Below, piece by piece: positions 53,453 through 61,986 of a stretch of DNA of 64,000 nt. The translations under genes were made by a program, and so were the position numbers. The DNA is from Anaeropeptidivorans aminofermentans (GTDB lineage: Bacteria > Bacillota > Clostridia > Lachnospirales > UBA5962), in NCBI RefSeq assembly GCF_940670685.1, contig NZ_OW711693.1, forward strand, positions 1 through 64,000. Reading direction: 5' to 3'. Positions within the stretch are counted from its first letter, which is position 1. Every line of letters begins with the position of its first letter. The notes under the pieces were generated by a model. The model made no database searches and was not told the DNA's origin. It saw only the letters and a list, made by a program, of their open reading frames with translations.

Positions 53453-53938
53453 CTATCTTTCATAATAATCCATGATTTTTCCGAAAAAAAGCCCGTGATA
53501 TTGTTTATCTTTATAAATGCTTTCTTTTATTTCATCGGAAAAGTCCGATGCTGTGAAAAGGCTCTTTGTTTCTATTTTGCATTCGTAATACATTTGACAG
53601 CCGGAAACGATGGGAGATTCAGTTTTATTTGCATTTTCAAATTTTACCACTTCACCTTTATCCATGTCTCTCCCGCTTTTTGTTCCACATATTTTAAGCT
53701 CTTCCGATAATGTTCCTACGGGTATGCTTACGGTAAAGTCAGTGGCGTCCTTAATAAGGTCAAAGGTATATCTGCTTGGGCGAACCATAACTGTGAAATA
53801 GGGCTTTCCTTCCCACATATAGCCTATAGAGCCCCAGCCTATGGTCATGGTGTTTACCTTTGAGCCGTTTTTAACCGTGAGAAAGGCGCCTATTTTGAGG
53901 TTTTCAAGGGCCTCCTGTGTGTTTCCCAATAAATTCAT
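53453..53938 (-). CDS. Flavin-reductase-like domain protein
   Basis: The 161-residue protein has the flavin_reduct fold: VNTMTIGWGSIGYMWEGKPYFTVMVRPSRYT and FTVSIPVGTLSEELKICGTKSGRD. It would bind FMN and pass electrons from a pyridine nucleotide to a partner oxidoreductase; the partner is not visible. AAGGAAGG precedes the ATG. It is a lone gene. Confidence 0.88.
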   Translation of the reverse strand: MNLLGNTQEALENLKIGAFLTVKNGSKVNTMTIGWGSIGYMWEGKPYFTVMVRPSRYTFDLIKDATDFTVSIPVGTLSEELKICGTKSGRDMDKGEVVKFENANKTESPIVSGCQMYYECKIETKSLFTASDFSDEIKESIYKDKQYHGLFFGKIMDYYER

Positions 53939-54255
53939 AATGAACCTTCCTTTCTATAAAACAGTTATTATATAGATTAAAGGGCAGAGAAATTTGCCCC
54001 TATAAGAGCTTAATTTATATATAAAAATTCAAGTAAAACAAGATAATTTTTATTCTTCATGGCTCTGAAGCTACACATACTATGGTTTCGTATGAATTTC
54101 AATAGATGCTTGAATAAATAGAAAATAGTTGCCTTATCAATTTATTTTACTCTTATTTTATGCCACCTGAAGCAAAATACTTGCAAGGAATAAAAGTAAC
54201 ATAAATAACATTTGCCTTATTCTTTAAGCCTATGCTTTTTTATTATTAAGATAAA
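53939..54255. other. Intergenic region with a worn B element
   Basis: A diverged B copy lies at about 54105-54205 (GAAAATAGTTGCCTTATCAATTTATTTTACTC). No gene is seen. Confidence 0.35.
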
Positions 54256-54277
54256 CCGGCTGAAAGTTTTCAGCCGG
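54256..54277 (-). terminator. Terminator of trkH
   Basis: CCGGCTGAAA / TTTCAGCCGG type stem, 22 bases after the trkH stop on the minus strand, with a short T-rich tail. Confidence 0.72.
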
Positions 54278-54299
54278 CAGAGGTGATTGCTTTATTTAA

Positions 54300-55751
54300 T
54301 TATATATTAGATCTCTTCCAGAAGGAAGGGTAAAATAAAAGCAAAACAGGATATATTTCGAGACGGCCCATAAGCATACAGGCGGAAAATATATATTTGC
54401 TTAATGCTGAGAAGCCGGCGAACCCGTTTCCTGAGGCAAGCTTTCCAAAGCCTGTGCCGACGGTATTAAGGGCGGCGGAGACGGCGGTCAGATTTGTTTC
54501 AAAGTCGAATCCATCGGAGGATATTACAACAAGGGCCGTAACATAAATAAACATATAGATTACAAAAAACAATATTACATTTTTTAGCGTTTCCTCTGAA
54601 ACAGGCTTTCCGTTAAGCTTTACAGAGGAGATGGCTCTGGGGTGTATTATTTTCGATATATGATAAATTAACACTTTAAATATAATAAGCACTCTTACGC
54701 ATTTTAGACCGCCGCTTGTAGAGCCTGCGGAACCGCCTATGAACATAAGGGTAAAGAGCAATGTTTTGCTTAAGGCGGGCCAAAGGCTGATATTATCCGT
54801 AGTAAGGCCGGAGGTCGATAAAATACTTATTACATGGAAAAAGGATTTTTTAAAAGAATCCCCCATGCTAAGGCCGAGACTGCCGGAGAGGTTAAAGGCA
54901 ATAATAATTCCCGAAAAAATGATGATACCGATATAAAGGGCAAGCTCCTCATTCTTTTTAACCATAGAGAAATTTCTCTTTATAATATAGTAAAACAAAG
55001 TGAAATTTACGCCCGATGCAAACATGCCAAGCATAAGGGCTAATTCTGCGCCTATGCTGTTATAGGCTAGAAAACCTCTGTTGTCATGGATAAAGCCGCC
55101 TGTAGCCGGTACGGAAAGACCGTTAAGGATGGCGTCAAAGGGGCTGAGGCCGTTAAGAAGCAAAACCAAAATTACAAATACCGTAAGAAAGATATATATG
55201 GTATATATAATTTTTGACGATTCCGATAGCTTCGGTGCAAGCCTTGAATAAGTGGGGCTTGCTGTTTCCGCCTTAACAATATGGGAAGCGTATCCACCCC
55301 CTGCCGGGGCTATGGCTATGGTGAAAACAAGAATCCCTATGCCTCCAAGCCAAAGCGTAAGGTTTCTCCAAAGAAGCATCGGCCTTGAAATGACGTCGAA
55401 ATTATTTATAATAGTGGCTCCTGTAGTTGAAAAGCCTGAAACAGACTCAAAAAAGGAATTGGAGAAACTGCCAAGCTCTCCCGAAATAAAATACGGCAGA
55501 GCCCCGAAAAATGATACCAGTATCCAGCTGATGGCAACTATGGCAAAGCCTTCCCTTGCATAAAAGGCTTTTTCTTTAAGCTTTATCAGTTTTGCAGGAA
55601 TGCTTACGGCAAATACTAAGGCCGCCGTTATTAAAAAATATATCCAGTCGGAGCTTTTGTCATAGAGGGCAAAGAGCAAAGGAAGAAGCAGAGCAAAACC
55701 TTCCAGTAGCAAAACGGCTCCGGTGTATTTTACGATAACTTTTAAGTTCAT
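54300..55751 (-). CDS. trkH: Trk potassium uptake protein TrkH
   Basis: The 483-residue protein has four pore-type repeats typical of TrkH/KtrB ion transporters, with selectivity-filter-like loops TTGATI, VPATGGF, STSGLTTDN and TVGTGFG. It passes potassium across the membrane. The regulatory subunit is the trkA gene 348 bases upstream on the same strand. The gap between them contains a degenerate repeat. The ribosome site (GGGAAA) is weak. Confidence 0.95.
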   Translation of the reverse strand: MNLKVIVKYTGAVLLLEGFALLLPLLFALYDKSSDWIYFLITAALVFAVSIPAKLIKLKEKAFYAREGFAIVAISWILVSFFGALPYFISGELGSFSNSFFESVSGFSTTGATIINNFDVISRPMLLWRNLTLWLGGIGILVFTIAIAPAGGGYASHIVKAETASPTYSRLAPKLSESSKIIYTIYIFLTVFVILVLLLNGLSPFDAILNGLSVPATGGFIHDNRGFLAYNSIGAELALMLGMFASGVNFTLFYYIIKRNFSMVKKNEELALYIGIIIFSGIIIAFNLSGSLGLSMGDSFKKSFFHVISILSTSGLTTDNISLWPALSKTLLFTLMFIGGSAGSTSGGLKCVRVLIIFKVLIYHISKIIHPRAISSVKLNGKPVSEETLKNVILFFVIYMFIYVTALVVISSDGFDFETNLTAVSAALNTVGTGFGKLASGNGFAGFSALSKYIFSACMLMGRLEIYPVLLLFYPSFWKRSNI

Positions 55752-56099
55752 AGTGTTTTTCCCGATTAGGGCATAGCTGAAAAATTAAACCTCTAGTCTA
55801 TTTTGCCATAAAAGCGCGGCCTCTTCAGCGAAAAAAAGAATTTTTTCTACACAAAAATCATGTTATCCGGGACGGAACTTTTTGGCCGTTCCAATCCTCA
55901 AGATATAACCTGCAGTTTTAATGCCTTACACCAAAACCTTTTGCGTAACAGGGCTTCTTTTCGATTCCATTGGAGTTCACACTTTCTTGCAAATAATACT
56001 TTTTCAACTTTAAAGTTGAAAATATATTCCAGATTTAAAATATTAAATAAACTTAAATTTATTTAATATTCCTTTGGGGTTTTCTGTTTCAAACACTGC
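55752..56099. repeat. Degenerate element, possible family G
   Basis: AGTCTATTTTGCCATAAAAGC opens at about 55796, the middle has ATAACCTGCAGTTTTAATGCC, and TTTCTTGCAAATAATAC follows near 56000. The same landmarks are at 37.2-37.4 kb and 50.9-51.0 kb. Boundaries are uncertain. Confidence 0.4.
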
Positions 56100-57476
56100 C
56101 TACAGGAATTCGTTCCTCCTTTTTATGAAAACTGAGCTAAGGTCCGCATCAACAGGAGCGGAAGAAAATATGATAATGCTGTCGCCTTCGGCGATATAAT
56201 CTTCTCCTTTGGGAATGATTATTTTATCTTTTCTTTTTATTACTGCAACAAGCACATGGGGGTCAATTTTAAGGCTCTTAAGAGGAATGTTTACAAAGTC
56301 AAAGCCTTCGCCTATTCTGTATTCTATTATTTCTGCGTTATCGTCTATTATTTTATGAAGATTTGTTATGGACGCTTCATCGTGGGGGGTAAGCATTCTT
56401 ATAAATTTAAGAATTCTGCCTGATGTTATAAGCATGGGGTTTACAATGCTTACAAGCCCCAGCCTTCTTATAATATGGGTATAATTCAGGCGGGATACCT
56501 TCGTTATGATTTTATCTACGCCGTATTCCTTGGCAAAAAGAGATGCCATCAGGTTATTTTCATCGTAGCCTGTAAGAGATATAAAGGCGTCCATGTTTTC
56601 AAGTTCTTCTGAAAGCAGAAGGTCTTCGCTTGTTCCGTCTCCGTGGATAACAATACCCTTATCTACCTTTTGCGCGATGGAGGAGGCGATGTCATAGTTG
56701 CTTTCTATTATTTTTACACGAATGTCTGTATTGTTTAAAAAGTCGCATAAATAATTTGTAATTTTACCGCCGCCTATAATCATGGCGGTTTTAATTTTTT
56801 TGCCTTCATATCTGGAAGTTTTCTTTACAAACTGGCAAATGTCTTCCTTAGAGCCGAGAACATAGATGAAATCACCGGTTTTTAAAACAAAATCACCTTT
56901 GGGGATTAATACGTTTCTGCCTCTTATGACGGAAACAATCAGAATATTAGGGGCAAGTTCTCCTATTTCGGATACTTCTTTTCCAGCTATGATGGATTTC
57001 GTATCAATGAGAATTTCCACAAGGTCGGCGCCTTTTTCCGAAAAGGACTCTACAAAGGAAGCCGGCTCATACATAAGCTTTAAGGCAATGTCGTGGGCCG
57101 TTGCCTCCTCGGGGTTTATTACCATGTCAAGACCTAATTCTTCAATAAGAAGGGGCATTTCATCCTTGTAGTAAAGTTCTCTGATACGGGCTATGGTATA
57201 TTTCGCCCCAAGCTTTTTACCCATAAGACAGCAAATCATATTGATTTCATCGGATTCGGTAACGGATATGAGAACGTCGCAGTTTTTAACCCCCGCTTCG
57301 ATTAATGTAGAAACAGATACGGCGTTTCCCTTGAGACACATAATGTCAAGATTATCGCCGGCTACTTTAAGCACATTTTCATCTGTATCTACAGCCGTAA
57401 TATTATTATTTTCATTGCTTAATGATGTAGCAAGCCTATATCCTACTTTTCCAAGGCCTACGATTACAATATCCAT
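56100..57476 (-). CDS. trkA: Trk potassium uptake regulatory protein TrkA
   Basis: The 458-residue protein has two RCK units, each an NAD(H)-binding TrkA-N domain followed by a TrkA-C domain. GLGKVGYRLATSLS at residues 7-20 and IIGGGKITNYLCDFL in the second half are the two nucleotide-binding loops. It gates TrkH in response to nucleotides. AAAGGAG precedes the ATG. It is the first gene of the trkA-trkH pair. Confidence 0.95.
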   Translation of the reverse strand: MDIVIVGLGKVGYRLATSLSNENNNITAVDTDENVLKVAGDNLDIMCLKGNAVSVSTLIEAGVKNCDVLISVTESDEINMICCLMGKKLGAKYTIARIRELYYKDEMPLLIEELGLDMVINPEEATAHDIALKLMYEPASFVESFSEKGADLVEILIDTKSIIAGKEVSEIGELAPNILIVSVIRGRNVLIPKGDFVLKTGDFIYVLGSKEDICQFVKKTSRYEGKKIKTAMIIGGGKITNYLCDFLNNTDIRVKIIESNYDIASSIAQKVDKGIVIHGDGTSEDLLLSEELENMDAFISLTGYDENNLMASLFAKEYGVDKIITKVSRLNYTHIIRRLGLVSIVNPMLITSGRILKFIRMLTPHDEASITNLHKIIDDNAEIIEYRIGEGFDFVNIPLKSLKIDPHVLVAVIKRKDKIIIPKGEDYIAEGDSIIIFSSAPVDADLSSVFIKRRNEFL

Positions 57477-57775
57477 ATTATTCTCCTTTATATTATAGGC
57501 TAGAGCACGTCTTCAACATTAGAACCGTGCACTAGAAATTATCGGTCAATCTTTGTTTTTAGAAGTGATATTCATTATATTTATGATTAATTTCATATAG
57601 AATACCATAAAAAGGCCATATAAGAAACAGAAAGCTTCGGTAATAATCAAATTTAGTAAAATCAACCATTAAGTATGATGTAATTTATAATTCCTGCCTA
57701 TGAATTTCCATGGATAAAGTTGTCAATAATATAAAGAATAAATTTTATATGGAAAAAATCACAGGAGGCGGTATT
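57477..57775. other. Divergent control region of trkA and the TPR/propeller gene
   Basis: AT-rich with no repeat element. A TATAAT at 57686-57691 could be a -10 for the plus-strand gene. The in-frame sequence 57710-57775 before the GTG has no ribosome site. Confidence 0.4.
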
Positions 57776-59593
57776 GTGAATTGCAAAAAATGCGGCGAAA
57801 GCCTTAAATCGGATAGTAAATTCTGCCACCGTTGCGGCAGGAAGGTAAATCATTTTGACATGGATAAATTAAAGACATTTATAGAAGAAAATAAAAATGA
57901 AATTAAGCTCGTAGCTGTTATAGTACCCGTGGCCTTATGTTTTTTTATAATAATTGACATAATAATCCCTTCTTATTCCAGATTAAAGCTTGCAGAGGGA
58001 ATTAATTACCTTAAAAATGAGGAATACGAAAAGGCAGTAACAGCATTTAGCCATGCGGAAACTGCCGGAGCAAAAGATCAGGCGCTTTACACCTATATGG
58101 GGGAAGCCTATATAAAAACAGAGGACTATGACGAGGCTGAAAAGGCCCTTTCAAACGCAACGAAAGAAAGGGACAATCCCGAGGCCCTTATTCTTCTTGC
58201 AGACGTATGGGAATATGAAAAAAATGAAAAAATGCTGGAAGAAACCTTGCTGAAGCTTACGGAACTTATGCCTAATGATCCGAGGGCATATATCAGGCTT
58301 TCAAAGTTTTATGCAGAAAAGGGAAGATATGAAAATGCGTCGGAAATATTGGAAGCCCTTTTAAAAAGGCAGGAAAATAAAGAGGCTTTGCAGCTTCTTT
58401 ATAATATTTATGCCCAAAGCTATGTAAAAAATAAATCTCTTGAAAAAGGCGGCACCATAGAAGAAAAAGCCTTAAGCTATTTGAAAGAAGCCGATATAAA
58501 GGATTTATCCCTTTATGAAGGGGAAGCCATAAGCCTATCTCCAAAAGGCAAATATCTCATTGCAAGAAGCTACAGTGAAGGAAGAGAATATATTAATGTC
58601 CTCGAAAAAAATGATTACGGCTATAGCATTAAAAATAGCTTTAAGCCCCCTTCCGGTTATCAATTAAGCTTCGATACCATCGTTTTTTCTCCGGATGAAA
58701 GTAAAATAGCCTTTTACAATAAGGAAGCGGAGGAATATTTAAGCGATTCTTATATTTATATATATGAGATTGAAAATAATGAATTATACAATCTCACAGA
58801 CCCCAAGGAAGATTACACTCTGTTCTTACAGGACGGCGGAGTATTTATTATAGACCGTATCCCTGCCTTTTCAGAAGACGGACAGCGAATATACTTTTCA
58901 AGGCATTCTTCAAAGGGCGACGGCCTTTATGAGGTAAACCTCAATGATAAGGTGGTAACAAAGCTTTATGAGCCGCCGGCAGGAGGAACCATCGACTATA
59001 AAATAATAGAAAAGAACGGCCTTATATATTTCAGCGTAAAGGACGAAAAGGGCGGCGGCATCTATACCTATGAGGACGAGAAGGCCTCAAGGCTTAATTT
59101 TGAATACGACAAAGCCTATTATGACCTTGCCCTTTGGGATATGTCTATGGACGGAAAATATCTTATATATTATATTACCATTGCTAGCCAGAACAATTCA
59201 TTCTTTTTCAAGGTTTTAGATATTGATGCTATGGCGCTTATTGATATCTACCCTCAAGATATCGCAATGATAGGAAGCAAATTTACTTCTGTAAATTATT
59301 ACGATACCTTAGGAAAACTAAATACATTCATATGCAAAAATGCAGTATTTTCTCCTGACGGCGAAAGAATTGTCCTGGCGGAGGAAAACCCTGAAACAAA
59401 AGAAGTATTTTTCAGAGAAATCTCCATTAAAACAGGCAACAGCTATTTTTTAAGTATTTTGAAGCCTAAGGGAAACCCCGAAGCCGTAAGCCTTGCCGTA
59501 GGAGAATTAAAAGAAGAAAACAGCGGCTTTAAAATGCTTGAAGACGGAAAAATTCTTTTCTACGACCAGGGACTGAAGGTTTTGGAGCAGTAA
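57776..59593 (+). CDS. Zinc-ribbon, TPR and beta-propeller membrane protein
   Basis: The 605-residue protein opens with a zinc ribbon (C3, C6, C17, C20: CKKCGESL and CHRCGRK), then one membrane helix (43-65), TPR-type helices (about 70-240, AYIKTEDYDEAEKAL and so on) and a beta-propeller (about 250-605) with repeated YIAxS/FSPDESKIAF and FSPDGERIVL blades. The start is a GTG after AGGAGGCGGTATT. With the ribbon in the cytosol and the propeller outside, it may sense extracellular or wall structures; the function is not known. A terminator follows at 59690. Confidence 0.82.
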   Translation: MNCKKCGESLKSDSKFCHRCGRKVNHFDMDKLKTFIEENKNEIKLVAVIVPVALCFFIIIDIIIPSYSRLKLAEGINYLKNEEYEKAVTAFSHAETAGAKDQALYTYMGEAYIKTEDYDEAEKALSNATKERDNPEALILLADVWEYEKNEKMLEETLLKLTELMPNDPRAYIRLSKFYAEKGRYENASEILEALLKRQENKEALQLLYNIYAQSYVKNKSLEKGGTIEEKALSYLKEADIKDLSLYEGEAISLSPKGKYLIARSYSEGREYINVLEKNDYGYSIKNSFKPPSGYQLSFDTIVFSPDESKIAFYNKEAEEYLSDSYIYIYEIENNELYNLTDPKEDYTLFLQDGGVFIIDRIPAFSEDGQRIYFSRHSSKGDGLYEVNLNDKVVTKLYEPPAGGTIDYKIIEKNGLIYFSVKDEKGGGIYTYEDEKASRLNFEYDKAYYDLALWDMSMDGKYLIYYITIASQNNSFFFKVLDIDAMALIDIYPQDIAMIGSKFTSVNYYDTLGKLNTFICKNAVFSPDGERIVLAEENPETKEVFFREISIKTGNSYFLSILKPKGNPEAVSLAVGELKEENSGFKMLEDGKILFYDQGLKVLEQ

Positions 59594-59689
59594 AGGATTT
59601 GGTTTTTATAAATATAGCCGTTTGGCTGAAGAAAATTATTTTATTATTAGTATTTTTCTAAGAATCCAAATCTATATAGTTGCATTTAG

Positions 59690-59725
59690 AAAAAGCCGCA
59701 GAGCTTTAAATCCTGCGGCTTTTTA
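59690..59725 (+). terminator. Rho-independent terminator
   Basis: AAAAAGCCGCA / TGCGGCTTTTT with a 13-base loop, 97 bases after the TPR/propeller gene. Confidence 0.88.
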
Positions 59726-59737
59726 AGACTTAAAGGT

Positions 59738-59863
59738 TATAATAAATTAAAGTGAAACCGTAACAAAGCTATATATTCACGTGAATTTAAAATATACTTG
59801 TTTCCCAAGGAAATTCGTGTTTTTGAGTCTTTAGCAAATAGAATTTTTGTTACATTTACTATA
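59738..59863 (+). repeat. Family A palindromic element
   Basis: It runs from TATAATAAATTAAAGTG to ACATTTACTATA. The apex is TTTCCCAAGGAAA. It lies before the small membrane gene. Confidence 0.75.
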
Positions 59864-59954
59864 ATCTAAAATTCAATAAAACATATAGGTAAATAATGCA
59901 TGCAAGCCTTTACCCTGATAAAAGATGAAGACAATAGAAAATCCAAAGGGCCTA

Positions 59955-59963
59955 TGTTATACT
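59955..59963 (+). promoter_or_regulatory. Extended -10 promoter of the small membrane gene
   Basis: TGTTATACT fits TGnTATAnT and lies about 72 bases before the GTG at 60035. Confidence 0.45.
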
Positions 59964-60034
59964 GAATATAGAAAATAGCCTATTCTTCTGATATACTTTG
60001 CAAGAATAAATAAATTTATTACGGGAGGGATATA

Positions 60035-60211
60035 GTGAAAAAGCGCAATATTTTAGATTATTGGAACATGGGTTCCTCTATCGGATTATGTACGGCAGCT
60101 GGCATTGTTCTTGGGGCGCTCCTTAATGACTTGACTTTGTGGCTTTCGCTTGGTGCCGGCGGGGGTGTGGTTCTTGGGGCTATTTCCATGGCATATAAAC
60201 AAAAGAAATAA
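60035..60211 (+). CDS. 58-residue glycine-rich membrane protein
   Basis: Translating from the GTG at 60035, which follows GGGAGGG, gives a 58-residue protein with two glycine-rich hydrophobic helices, GSSIGLCTAAGIVLGALL and LSLGAGGGVVLGAISMA, flanked by lysines (MKKRN start, YKQKK end). The glycine-zipper look suggests helices that pack or oligomerise in the membrane. Function is unknown. Promoter and ribosome site support it as a real gene despite its size. Confidence 0.72.
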   Translation: MKKRNILDYWNMGSSIGLCTAAGIVLGALLNDLTLWLSLGAGGGVVLGAISMAYKQKK

Positions 60212-60448
60212 GGAATATAAGCATAGTAAATAAACTAAAAAAGACTAAGTTTATTTACCATAGACAGAAGAAAAACTTATGAAACTTGAAAACAAAAGAC
60301 TGTTTTTAAGTTTCATAAGCATGAATGATGCCCAGGAACAAAAAAAGAAAAGACCGCAATTACAATATAAATTAAACAAGAGTAAAACAGCCACAAAAGC
60401 CTATTCCGAATATAAGCCTTTTGTGGCATTTATTTACTTGTTTTCCTA
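60212..60448. other. Intergenic region with two hairpins
   Basis: GTAAATAAACTA...TAAGTTTATTTAC lies at 60226-60260 and a stem GCCACAAAAGC...AGCCTTTTGTGGC at 60392-60426. No gene is seen. Confidence 0.4.
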
Positions 60449-60643
60449 TATAGTTAATTTGCTTTTGTTCCGAAGTGAATATTAGACCTTGGACGGCTTA
60501 AAATAAGGAAAAAGTAAAATAAATTTCACAGAAGGAAGCAATAAAAATCTATTTTTCATAAACGGCTTAAACATATAGAATCTCTATGTTTAAGCCATTT
60601 AAAATATACGATTTTTTTACTGTTTAATTTAAAATTTACTATA
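60449..60643 (+). repeat. B element joined to a C element
   Basis: The B start TATAGTTAATTTGCTTTTG at 60449 runs to about 60514. Its right tail is missing and a C copy, with AAATTTCACAGAAGG and mirrored GGCTTAAACATATAGAATC / TATGTTTAAGCC, begins at once and ends TTAAAATTTACTATA at 60643. C seems to have replaced or entered the end of B. Confidence 0.8.
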
Positions 60644-60680
60644 AATGGTTTATACTGCTGTTTTATATTTATTCGGATAT

Positions 60681-60722
60681 AAAAAATCGCCCTGCCGGCA
60701 TAAACCAGCAAGGCGGCCTTTT
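60681..60722. terminator. Imperfect GC-rich hairpin
   Basis: CGCCCTGCCGG / CCAGCAAGGCG, two mismatches, followed by CCTTTT. On the minus side it lies 57 bases after the bofA stop. Confidence 0.65.
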
Positions 60723-60778
60723 AAGGCTGAAGGATTTATAAGTACAGATTATTTTTAGGGCTAAAGGAACCGGGGCTT

Positions 60779-61039
60779 TTACAGCATAGCCTGAATAATA
60801 TATAAGGACAAAAGGCCGGGAAGACCGAGAATGCCTACCACTAGAGCGTTTAGCAAATTAATGCCTATGGAAAGGCTTAAAGGGCTTAAAATAAAATTAA
60901 GTATGTATGCCGCGGCCATTCCGGCGGCAGCTTGGGCGGACATTTTAAGAAGCATTTTCAAGGGCTTTGCAAATAATATTACAGCCATAAAAACAACACA
61001 GATGGCAATCATTATATAAATCATCTGGGAAGGGGTCAT
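60779..61039 (-). CDS. bofA: BofA-family pro-sigma-K processing regulator
   Basis: BofA inhibits the SpoIVFB protease that activates sigma-K in late sporulation. The 86-residue membrane protein has the family end GINLLNALVVGILGLPGLLSLYIIQ. It overlaps the upstream yaaL gene by the ATGA of stop and start, so translation is coupled. AAGGAGGG precedes the ATG. The pair yaaL-bofA is found together in Bacillota. It supports a spore-forming host. Confidence 0.9.
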   Translation of the reverse strand: MTPSQMIYIMIAICVVFMAVILFAKPLKMLLKMSAQAAAGMAAAYILNFILSPLSLSIGINLLNALVVGILGLPGLLSLYIIQAML

Positions 61040-61335
61040 AGAGCTCCCTCCTTAAAGGAATTTGCTATGATTCCTTTTTCTTTGCATCTTTCCAGGTAAA
61101 ATTTATATCTTAAGTTAATGGCCTGAATTTCAAAAATATAGCTGTCTATAAGCACGGGGTCCGTTATATTGTCAAGGCAGTTATGAAGGCTTTGAAGCTC
61201 TGCGCTCAATTTTTCAAGAGCAGATACTATTTCATAGTCTTCATAAGTAATTTTTTCTCCGGTTTTAAGCTTCGCCTTTCTTTGGGGCAGAGAAAGCTTA
61301 CTGGCCTTTCCGCCTTCGGCCATGGAACCGTACAT
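61036..61335 (-). CDS. yaaL: DUF2508 protein (YaaL-like)
   Basis: The 99-residue helical protein has the YaaL/DUF2508 stretch NITDPVLIDSYIFEIQAINLRYKFYLERCKE. The family is small, cytosolic and of unknown function. In Bacillus it lies next to bofA, as here. The GGAGG ribosome site is good. It shares four bases with bofA. Confidence 0.85.
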   Translation of the reverse strand: MYGSMAEGGKASKLSLPQRKAKLKTGEKITYEDYEIVSALEKLSAELQSLHNCLDNITDPVLIDSYIFEIQAINLRYKFYLERCKEKGIIANSFKEGAL

Positions 61336-61389
61336 AAAAGCACCTCCTCACGTATAGCTAATGGGTTTTACTGTATGAAGCAAAAATAC

Positions 61390-61455
61390 GAATACACTAA
61401 GTGAGCGTCTCCTTATTATTAACAAACAAGTTTTTAAGTTTGCTAACGATACACA
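61390..61455. repeat. Right half of module F
   Basis: CTAAGTGAGCGTCTCCTTATTATTAACAAACAAG to TTTAAGTTTGCTAACGATAC matches the right half of F at 52.94-53.04 kb. Confidence 0.55.
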
Positions 61456-61526
61456 GTATATAGTTAATATAGTCATGTTTTGGAAGTTTTATTCCTTTTT
61501 ATACCATTTTTTAAGTATACTTAAGT

Positions 61527-61610
61527 AAATATGAAAGAGCAGCACAATTTAGTTTTTCCTTATTTTATGCTCTTTGAAGCTAAATATAGTAAAACAAATT
61601 GAGTACAGTA
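61527..61610. repeat. Worn B element
   Basis: TATACTTAAGTAAATATGAAAGAGCAGCAC, then AATTTAGTTTTTCCTTATTTTATGC and AAACAAATTGAGTA. The arms and tail are B-like. Confidence 0.55.
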
Positions 61611-61679
61611 ATAAAAACCGTATATTTTATACTTAATGAAGCTGTAAAAGTGTTTTCGGGTGAAGGTTCCCTTGGAGTT

Positions 61680-61838
61680 ATAGTAAATTTCAAATTAAAC
61701 AGTAATAAAATCGTATGTTTTGAATGGCTTAAACATAGGAGTTTTATATGTTTAAGCCATTTATGAAAAATAGGTTTTTCTTACTGTCTTAGTCCTATTT
61801 TGTTTTATTAGCGGCGGAATAAAAGCGAATTGACTTAT
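61680..61838 (+). repeat. C element joined to a B fragment
   Basis: The C copy TATAGTAAATTTCAAATT... with TTAAACATAGGAG / TATGTTTAAGCC runs to about 61785. Its right end is replaced by a B end: TTTGTTTTATTAGCGGCGGAATAAAAGCGAATTGACTTATG. Confidence 0.72.
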
Positions 61839-61904
61839 GGTGAGAAGAGGAGGGTGATGTGGGCATAAAAAAACTGCCATTAAGCGGTTTTTTAAAACTT
61901 TATA

Positions 61905-61986
61905 TTTAAATTCATATAAAAGAGCAACACAATTTGCTTTTCGCCCTATCAAATACCTACAGTGAAATAAAAGCAAATTGCCTATA
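61905..61986 (-). repeat. Family B element next to fliS
   Basis: Tail AATTCATATAAAAGAGCAACACAATTTGCTTTTCGC and AAATAAAAGCAAATTGCCTATA. It ends at the fliS stop codon, so B lies against a gene end. Confidence 0.75.

Noticed and set aside
53381-53710. Open frame of 109 residues
   Set aside because: It lies antisense to the flavin-reductase-like gene, has no ribosome site and its start is next to an A half element.
59776-59788. TTCACGTGAA resembling the core of a parS site
   Set aside because: It lies in an A element at the place where other copies read ATTCACGCAG, and the flanking bases do not fit TGTTNCACGTGAAACA. It is probably a chance variant of the repeat.
60279-60485. Open frame of 68 residues
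   Set aside because: It covers two hairpins and the start of a B element, with no ribosome site.
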